DNA of 64,000 nucleotides. Source: Aldrovandia affinis. Taxonomy: Eukaryota; Chordata; Actinopteri; Notacanthiformes; Halosauridae. Positions 56,183 through 64,000 of this stretch are shown here, one piece after another (within the stretch, counting starts at the first letter, position 1; each line of letters opens with the position of its first letter). The stretch covers positions 1,099,001 to 1,163,000 of the forward strand of contig JAINUG010000026.1 of assembly GCA_029706075.1 (NCBI GenBank), in the 5' to 3' direction. The notes under the pieces were generated by a model. That model saw nothing but the letters and a program-made list of their open reading frames with translations, did not search any database and was not told the DNA's origin. The translations under genes were made by a program, and so were the position numbers.

Positions 56183-56485
56183 AAGCAAGAAGGAGGGAAG
56201 CAGTGTACATGGACAGTGGGTCAATGAGTCTCTCATCACAAGGTTTGTTTCCTGTCAGGGCAGGATGGAGGCGGAGGGGATAGCGTATGAGCAGACAGTG
56301 GGTCTTGGTTTTAAGGATGGGAACTGGGAATCCCCAGGGTTTATAAAAAAACGTTTCCAGAAAAAATAATCATCAATAGTACGGGAAATTATGGTAGTGT
56401 TTTCTTATTACAAATACATACTGGAACAATTCTATGCATAATGAAACTATGCTTGCACATGGTTTGATCTCACTCATCATTTTGG
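56183..56485. repeat. Block B, copy 2
   Basis: See 54480-54782; one difference in 303 bp. Likely the donor, because its downstream sequence continues the older repeat unit. Confidence 0.97.
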
Positions 56486-56979
56486 CATTATGCTTAGTGT
56501 AATATCGTTATTAAGCAGCAGTGAAATACATAAATATGCTTTTGCAAACTGAAAATCAGTTCACAATGGTACAGTGAAACTGAATTACTCCTCTCATTTT
56601 AAAACAAAGTGACTTTGAAATTGATCACATTTATTTTGTTTTAGTTGCAAATTTATTTCATTTTTCCTGTGCATCTGGGATTAATTTAATAATCTCAGGA
56701 AAAGTAGCACTCTGTAGACTGGAGGTACTGGAGGAAAGCCATGGAATATCCAACTTGTGTATGAAAATACACAGCAGGCTTGGAAATGATGTGGTTTCTT
56801 CAAAATATTTTTAAAGAATGAATGAATTGATGCGTAAAAAATAAATGAGGTAAAAACAAATCACAAATTTCTGGTCTAAAGACAATAATTTATTTGCTGT
56901 TTCAAATTAGATATAGTCTTGTATATATTATATTAGTTTTATCTGCCAGTTTTACTGGAAATTGTACTCATCAGACTGT

Positions 56980-57290
56980 GGGTAGCCTACTTGGTTTTAA
57001 GAATGGGAACGGGGAATTCCCAGGGTTTTTTTGGAAAACTTTTCCGGAAAAAAATATCAACGGTGAGGAAATAATGTGAGTATTTTTTAACATTTAAAAT
57101 ACATAATGGAACCATTTTATGCATAAAGAAACTAAACTTGCCACATCTAAACTTGCCACATTTGTATTTATTTAATTTAATTCTTATTTTGGCACTATGC
57201 TAAGGTCAATGGGTACCCATAGGCTGGAGTTACTGGAGGAAAGCCATGGAAGGTCCAACTTGTGTATGAAAATACACAGGTATACTGCTC
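56980..57290. repeat. Older diverged copy of the block B unit
   Basis: GGTTTTAAGAATGGGAACGG, GAATTCCCAGGGTTTTTTTGG, ACATAATGGAACCATTTTAT and GGAGGAAAGCCATGGAAGGT follow the same order as in 56310-56785, with more substitutions and a deletion. This suggests an earlier tandem duplication. Confidence 0.75.
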
Positions 57291-58811
57291 ATTTTTATCA
57301 GTACAAAGATAAGTACAAAGAAAGGAGATTAAATGTCCTCAGGAGGAGATTAAATTAAACCATCAGAAATATTAACCAGATGCTCTTTTGATCTTGTATC
57401 ATTTTTGATATAACATAAACTGTGGTACTGGTCCTGCTACGGGCGACAAACGGGCCCAGCTGCTCACTACTGCTCAATGCCCATGCCTTTCTCTCTCACT
57501 ACTTCCTTTTTCTCTCTCTTTCTCTCTCTATTGCTGTCTTTCTGTCATTTTCTGAAAGTCCTGCCCCCCCCTCCAAAAAAACCCTCCCTAGATCACAGAG
57601 GAGATGTTCTGGCCCGCCCATTTCCACAGTTTGAGGAAAACGAGATGCCAAGTGGAAGGTGACGGTGGCAGATTGATCTAAACCGGCGTCAGACAGACTC
57701 CCTCTCACTCTCTGACACAGGAAGTGTGGGGATAACGGTCACAGGGGGCCCACCCTACCCTCTCGAACCCCTAATGACAAAGAGGCAGGTGTGGAGGGGA
57801 ACAGTGCAGTGTGACACAGAATCAAGAAAGGGAAGGAAAAGGGAGGCACACACTGGGGATGAATTTAGACCCTGCATAGCCAGCGCTGCTTTGATGACTT
57901 CCCGTCCAGGAAAGGCCATCAGATTGAAAGGGTGTTTCCTGCAACATAATGCCGATCATCCACACCAACTATTCACAATAGAGTAGACACTGGTGCCTAT
58001 CCATTAGTATTGATCAAATGGTATTGATTAATTGATACTGATCCACAGGGAGTAACACAGCATGGGACTGTATGTGCATTAAAATGACACAGCATAGGCT
58101 CCACATACATGCGTGTTCACCCCCCTTCCACACACACACACACACACACAGGTTTGGTAACCGGATCCTATGGCCATGCTGAAGAGGGGTGTTGTTGACA
58201 CAGGGTGTTGCGTGTGGGGGAAACTGGCCTCCTTGTGCAGGTGTTCCCTGTGGTGCCCAATTCCCCGTTTATTTTTGCAGGAGGAGTTTTCCAGGGGAAG
58301 AGGCCTCCTGTGTCTCCCACTGCGCGGGAGGCTCTGACGTTCAGGAGGAACAGCAGGGGCATTGATCTACACCCCACCCCACATAGTCATTCAGCCTCTC
58401 CACCCATCCCCCTGTTCCATGACATCTCAGATAAACCAGCACATGTGTGTGTGTGTGTGTGTGTATGTGAATGATCGTGCATGAGTCTGAATCTATGCGT
58501 GCCTGCATGTAAGCGTGTGTGTATGTGCAGAGTTGAGATCGTCTCTCTCTCCTATTGCCTGCACTCTGGTCACTCTGGATGCAATCCTGCTTCCCCTGTG
58601 ACTCACATTGCCCATCATCACTTCTTTCCATCCCTCCATCCATTCTCTATTCATTCTCTTCATCTTCATCCCTGTTCCTCATTGCTTTGCCATCTTGTAT
58701 CTATCCTCTCCCCATCCCTCACTTTCTCATCCCCTTCTGTTCTTATCTCATTTCGGCATACTTATTTTTCCCCTGCTTCCTGTCTGTTTATTCTCAGTGT
58801 GTCACAATATG
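57291..58811. other. Non-coding stretch with microsatellites
   Basis: (CA)n at 58129-58150 and (TG)10 at 58445-58464; pyrimidine-rich tract at 58620-58760. Open frames here are driven by base composition. No gene recognised. Confidence 0.45.
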
Positions 58812-58813
58812 TA

Positions 58814-59775
58814 CAGGGGGTAGACCAAATGATGGAAATATCAAATTTAAAAGGACTCGTATGTTTGAGGTAACTAAATAGCAATTAAAAAGGAGTCTAA
58901 ACTTTTGTTTCATATTAATGACAATAGTCATTACCAATATGTTTCAACCCACTTTGCCCAGTCCCAACATGGTGTTAAACATGGTGGTGGAGGGGCCTCC
59001 CGCGTGGTCCAGTGGTTATAACGTCCGACGCTGGCCACGGAGACCGGAGTTCAATTCCCCGTCTCGCCAGAGTCGGCTCTGGCCGGGAGTGCCATTAGGG
59101 GCGGCGATTGGCTATCCGCTCCAGGGAGGGGGGAGGGAAGCCGACATGATGTTTGCTGTGCATAAGAGTGGCCCTGTAGTACCGGGTTACGGTCGACGGC
59201 TTGGCGAGTCCTGTCTCGGAGGAGGCGTTACTTCGCCTTCGTCACTACCGGTCGCAGGACTACGGCAGCGAATTCACATTACTAGGGGGGGATTGACATA
59301 AAAATAGCGGGTCTAATTGGCTACCAAATTGGGAGAAAATGGGATAAAATCTGAAACAAAACAAACAAAAAAAAACATGGTGGTGGATCTGTTACGGTAT
59401 GCGCAGCCATCTTGTGGGAGGTATTGAGTCTGGTTATTATTCTGCATGGTATAAATACAGTCAAGCAATATGAACACCAGGATGAAGTCAAACACCTCCC
59501 ATGGCCTCCCCAATCACCAGATCTAAACATCATTGAACCTATATGGGAAGTTCCGTAACATAGAATGCTAAGTAGATTTCTACCACCTTCATCTCTCAAA
59601 GAACTGGAGGGTTTTATTCTTGAAGAATGGACCAATATCCCACTAGTAACAGTTAAAATATGTATAACAGCATTACAAGGAGAATTGAAGCTGTTCTGAA
59701 TGCAAAGGACAGCCCAACTCCTTATTAATTAATTCATATTCATATTGGTGTTTCCATGATTTTGTCTACACCCTG
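58814..59775 (+). mobile_element. Tc1/mariner element split by a SINE
   Basis: Ends CAGGGGGTAGACCAAATGAT and, reverse-complemented, CAGGGTGTAGACAAAATCAT; TA on both sides (58812-58813, 59776-59777). Plus-strand coding remnants: SQHGVKHGGG just before the SINE and, after it, HLPWPPQSPDLNIIEPIW with the catalytic glutamate (about 59492-59550). The block with the second aspartate is deleted. Confidence 0.9.
58992..59372 (+). mobile_element. tRNA-Glu-like SINE, about 380 bp
   Basis: The head CCCGCGTGGTCCAGTGGTTA resembles tRNA-Glu, with A box TGGTCCAGTGG and B box AGTTCAATTCC at about 59049-59059. The body contains GGGTTACGGTCGACGGCTTG and GCGTTACTTCGCCTTCGTCA. It ends AATTGGCTACCAAATTGGGA, GAAAATGGGATAAAA and an A-rich tail. 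Target duplication AAACATGGTGGTGGA (15 bp) at 58977-58991 and 59373-59387. The Tc1 codons for KHGGG form the target. The tail resembles that of salmonid SINEs I know; the body is less familiar to me. Confidence 0.88.
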
Positions 59776-59777
59776 TA

Positions 59778-60365
59778 CATACAGTACCTGCATGTGTATG
59801 TGTGTATATCTGTGTATGTTTTTCCGTGTGTGTGTGTATGTGTGAAGCAGTAGGAACTGTAGAAGCATAAACGAACCCCTAATTAAAATTGGTGAGTGCG
59901 CAGGTGTTCAGACAGTAGAGGATCTACATGTCACATGCACTTTGAGCAGAAAATGACTCCAGGGGAAAACAGGTGGAAACTAAAAATATTAAAACAGAAC
60001 CCAGATTTATGAGTTCAGTTCTCATCCAGACGCAGAAAGCCTTGAAGTTGACCTCATGTGGACTTCCTTCTTTTTGAGTTTTGAGCCTGCTCCCCACTCT
60101 ACTTCACTGTCAACTGTTGTTGAAGTCCGACTCCTCCAAGTTCTGAAGTCCGACTCAGATCTAGTTCTGAAGTCCGACTCCTCCAAGATTCTGTCAGCAC
60201 CCCACCCGCACTATGACTGGAGAACATGTGCTGTGATTTTCTCACTATTCTGCTATTCACTCCATATAAACACACACATACACATATGTACCAATAAAAT
60301 CACACACCCACATGTACATACACACTAAGGGATGATATGGTGTTCTGATGGCTCTCCATTAAATA

Positions 60366-60368
<3 letters not shown>
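59778..60368. other. Non-coding stretch
   Basis: A short local repeat of GTTCTGAAGTCCGACTC (about 60122-60181, three imperfect units). No gene recognised. Confidence 0.45.

Positions 60369-60400
<32 letters not shown>
60369..60400. repeat. (GT)16 microsatellite
   Basis: Uninterrupted GT repeat followed by GCGTGTGCGC. Confidence 0.96.
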
Positions 60401-60406
<6 letters not shown>

Positions 60407-60928
60407 GCGCATGTGTGTGTGAGTGTGCATCTGTGTTTGTGTTGTCCTCCTATGTTCTCCATGGCAGGGTATGACGCTCTGTAGGTCTCAAGCTGTGGAA
60501 AGTTGTTGGCAAGTCTGATAATAATCTTAAAATAATTTCCCTGGGATGTGACAATAAGAGAACAATACAATAAAATTAACTTCTATAATGAATTAATTTG
60601 TGAAGCGATGTCATTGTGCTTGGCAGAGGAACACAAAGAGTTGGCAGAGGATTTTGATATTTTTAGCTGGTTTCCTCGAGCATATCCACCATTTTTTCTT
60701 TATCTATTGTTTGTGGAAGAGATTATGATATGTGTCCTAACATTAGCCTCTTTCTTTCCTTTGTAATCTAGGAGAGAAGAAAAAAAGAAAAAAAAGAATG
60801 CTGCGATTTCAGAGGTCTTAATCTCCACCCTTCCGTTGAAAGAACAATGGCTTCCTTCCAGCTGTTTTATTCTTATGTCTCCATTACCAGCACTTCACTG
60901 GTGGATGTTCACAGGAAGCTAATGGATT

Positions 60929-61102
60929 CTGTACTACAGCCTTCACACAGTGCAAGTCATACAGAGAGCTGACCGTACTGCAGCGTTCCTCTGGCTTTCC
61001 CAACGGAGCTCCAGCCATCCCAGAATGTCCCTCACACTGTGTGAATGCTGTGGCATGGTCAGCTCTCTGTATGACTTGCACTGTGTGAAGGCTGTAGTAC
61101 AG
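60929..61102. repeat. Long perfect inverted repeat, 46-bp arms
   Basis: Arms 60929-60974 and 61057-61102 are exact reverse complements, with weaker pairing for another 14 bp inward and an inner spacer of about 55 bp. A third related segment (CAACTGTGTGAAGGTTGCAGTA, 61121-61142, partial) follows in direct orientation. The RNA would fold into a strong hairpin. Confidence 0.95.
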
Positions 61103-61142
61103 CCAGTAGTCCGAGTGTCCCACAACTGTGTGAAGGTTGCAG

Positions 61143-64000
61143 TACGCCACAGTCCTGCCATGCCAGAAGTGTGACAAGAATGCAACTATGCATAAATCTA
61201 TTGCTACTGTTGTTCAGCTTTGGGGGGTGCTGGCCATTGTTCAGTTTCCAGGCCATTAATTTATACATTCACTGAGCACTAGTGGATGACAATCATGACG
61301 ATGATCACAATTATAATTATAGCTGACACAATCACTATAACACTGTTCAACTTTGTCATCAAGTCAGATACGTAAGTAAGGTGCTTTCCGTAAGTGTTTT
61401 ACATTGCTGGTCACTTCAGGTGACAAGTTTTTGGCAGTGCACAGCAGCAGCTATGGCTTCATAAAGATTATGAGGGGAAATCTAGTGCTGTCTGGGGATA
61501 CTGCATGCAAATACACAGCAAAAGGAATCATGGCAGAAAATGTCATCAAAGTGATTATTTTCACATTTTTGTTCAAGACCATATTCGTATTCAAAATTAA
61601 ATTTAATCCAGGCAGGATAAATATCTACTATAGTAGGAAAAACATTGAGTTCAGTTAAGGGATTTTCAAGCTTGTTAGTGGACTAAATAAACAATATTAA
61701 ACAATGGACTATTCAGCTCAATTTACTATTTAATGGACCTTGCATTATAAAAAATGATGATGATGACAACAGCAATGGTAATGATAATGAGGAAGAACCT
61801 GATGTTGATCTCCTTGAGAGACATCTTGCCTCCTGTAACGTTGGGGCATGCTGGGCATGTCTAGACACACACTTCTGTCTCTCTCTCTTTCAAACACACA
61901 GACCCAACGGTTTCTCCTCTCTACCACTGTTCTTCTCTTTCTTATCCCTACATTATGTGTTCTTCCTGTCTTTTACCTTATGTTGTGTTTTTTTCTCCCT
62001 TTTTATCTTTGAAAAGCCTTGAAGGATGAAAGAGGAGTGTGGAGTGTAGGGCCCTTGAGTTCTTATCTGTTTGGTTCTGCCGAGAGTTGAAGTGATGCTG
62101 GCCTTGAGCCAAGGGAGAAAAACAGTCATTTCAAAAACTGAAGGAAAGAGCTCCTTTCAAACACAGAGGCCATTGTTCCCTCTGATTTTTCTGATCTGCT
62201 CTCAGGTTCTGAGTTTGCAGCGGCAAGGTTGATCAAAATATGACTGCAGCTCTGTAGAGGAAGCTGTGTAATGAATGACTGGGCTGTAAGGAGTCTTTAG
62301 TGGAGGCAGTTTCCTGAATGAGTGGGTGATAATTCGTGGAATGAGGCTGGTGGAGCATTGCTCTCTGAATGACAGCATGCGTTTGATCCCCATTCTGGAG
62401 AATGACAGAATCTGTCGTTGACCACAGGGCCCCCAAACACCCCGTAATCTCCTCTGTCGATAGACCCTGTTTCTGCATCTGTGTGTCTGGCTGTTATTCT
62501 GTCAAAGAGGCAGCAGCACACAATGAGGGACAAAATAGAGTGCACGCACTCCTTCCAGGTCAGAGTAACACACTGTCACACATACAGTATTTATGTCAAC
62601 AATTTCAGTTGTTCCAGTGACTCTTTGTCTCGTCCTCTGAATTTTTGAATAGATGAAAAACTACTCTTCTCATGGGACACCAATTTAACATTACACCAGA
62701 ATTTGGTCTCTTCACCAAATTCATTCTGTGTGTGTATCTGTGTGTCGGTGTCAGTCGACCAACACACACACACACCCACACTCACTCACTCACACACACA
62801 TACACATTTGAATTCTTTATTTGTTTAACTGTGGTCTCAATTAATTAAAATGTGCATGTGTGTGTGGGATGACTGATCCTGAGAACCTCTTTGATCTGTT
62901 TCCCTCTTTTTCCTCTTTCTCTCTTTCTCTGTTCTTTGCTCTTCTCTTCTCTCCCCTTTCAGGTCCCTGTTTACCTGGACACGTCCTTCTGTGGGCTCTT
63001 TGTTCCTGCTGCTGCTATCACAGATGTGCGCTGTGATCTCTGCTATTTCCATCTGCTGGAATTTCTCATCGACCATAACATCTCCCTCCCCCCTTAATCT
63101 GTCACTGGCACCTGCTGAAGGAGGAGAGACACACCTTCCCTATCCATATTTTCCCTCCCTTTCTTGTTTGCCCACTTCCACCCCTTCCATCACCTTCAAC
63201 CCAGACTGGCAGGTTGATAATCTTACAGACATTCAGCCTCAGTAAAGGCCCTGAGGTTTCCCATAAATGACAACCACAGCTCCAGTATTTAGAAGTCTGG
63301 TGTGTTGGTTACCATGGCAAGGTGGTCTTTTCTTGTGATAGTTAGACAGTTAGACAGGGAGGAGAATGAGTGGTATGTTTGAAAGGGTGTGTTACCTCAC
63401 CCTGGTCGATGGAGAAACCTCACATTTCGAGCACTGCCAAAGTTACCCTGCCGACCTATTCATGTTCCGTCTAATCCTTAACCTTTCTCTCATACATACT
63501 CTCCATAGAATCATACACAGTCTCCTGTGATAACATTAATATACTGTTATAGCAAAGTTTTGAGAATGTCTAAGAGCTTGTTCTGTAGCTATGTCATATC
63601 GCTGCTCTCTTTTCTCAAATTCCAATGGGCATGACATGGACACACTAATGTCAAAGCATATGCTGAAATAACAACAAATACAAAAAAATACTATTAGATT
63701 AGATATTGAACATAGATTTTAGTCTGTATTTAGCGTTTGTATTTGTGTCACTTCCTGTCCCAGACTGTGGCGAGGGAAACATACTGTTCTGCTAAAGCCA
63801 CACATTCCATCCCCTTTCCCAAGAGGAATGGTAGCCTCCATATCTCTGACAGGTTCTGAAAAACAAAGCAGACTCAATTTCTTAGGGACAAATAGCATGC
63901 CATTTTTCTTTGCGTTTTTGTTTGTGTGATGTATGTATTGGTTGACTCTTGCTGTTCTGCTATTGTGCTGTTCTGAGGATGTTTGTTGTTAGTGAAGGCT
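61143..64000. other. Non-coding stretch with a weak exon candidate
   Basis: No gene called. At 62963-63097 a pyrimidine tract CTTCTCTCCCCTTTCAG is followed by 44 open codons (VPVYLDTSFCGLFVPAAAIT...) to a TAA. This could be a terminal exon, but a second frame is also open and I recognise nothing. An imperfect (CA)n tract lies at 62761-62806. Confidence 0.3.

Noticed and set aside
58481-58881. Two overlapping plus frames of 130 and 108 codons
   Set aside because: Driven by a CT-rich tract; they run into the inverted repeat of a Tc1 element.
62963-63097. Possible terminal exon VPVYLDTSFCGLF...
   Set aside because: Acceptor is good, but 44 codons without a known family and a competing open frame are too little to call a gene.

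Overview
The window looks like nuclear DNA of a teleost fish. It is AT-rich, CpG-poor and full of microsatellites, with no bacterial-style operons. Its repeats are typical of bony fish: Tc1/mariner copies in at least seven families, short hAT- and Harbinger-like inverted-repeat elements, tRNA-derived SINEs with LINE-type tails, and one full-length Gypsy LTR retrotransposon. I cannot name the species. By my own tally of intervals, roughly 17 to 19 kb of the 64 kb is recognisable mobile DNA.

No complete host protein-coding gene is visible. The best host-derived candidates are two degenerate immunoglobulin-superfamily receptor fragments on the minus strand (16.9-17.5 kb and 18.1-19.0 kb) and a likely 3'-terminal coding exon at 13.93-14.17 kb whose product I do not recognise. 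A few weaker exon-like segments are listed as rejected or low confidence.

Layout. 0-5 kb: mostly non-coding, with a Tc1-like end fragment and a tRNA-derived SINE carrying a perfect 12-bp target duplication. 5-10 kb: a second SINE, a decayed transposon gene, a 44-bp minisatellite and a small Tc1-like element with a transposase remnant. 10-20 kb: an LTR-like segment, the candidate exon, one copy of a dispersed repeat rich in GCTAGC, and the immunoglobulin fragments. 20.4-25.3 kb: a Gypsy element of CsRn1 type with two 240-bp LTRs, a tRNA-Trp primer site, gag, and a pol broken by frameshifts; it sits inside an older Tc1-like element. 26-33 kb: the second dispersed-repeat copy, two solo LTRs and a deleted Tc1. 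39-41 kb: a whole Tc1 element with a dead transposase. 42-51 kb: the densest part, with six hAT-like elements, an unclassified inverted-repeat element hit by a SINE, a truncated Tc1, and a nest of three transposons plus a captured fragment of a fourth at 47.5-48.9 kb. 53-57 kb: another Tc1 with a long transposase remnant, followed by recent local duplications. 58-61 kb: a Tc1 split by a tRNA-Glu-like SINE, then a long perfect inverted repeat. 61-64 kb: non-coding with one weak exon candidate.

The parts do not form one pathway. The window is a record of repeated insertion, and the nesting order gives relative ages. Its main value is the set of precise insertion junctions: target duplications, empty-site paralogues and insertions within insertions. 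I did not find a clearly new molecular system. The least familiar items are the hAT-like element carrying a fragment of another transposon, the duplication in which a 303-bp unit lies between two identical 108-bp blocks, and the young-LTR but frame-broken Gypsy.
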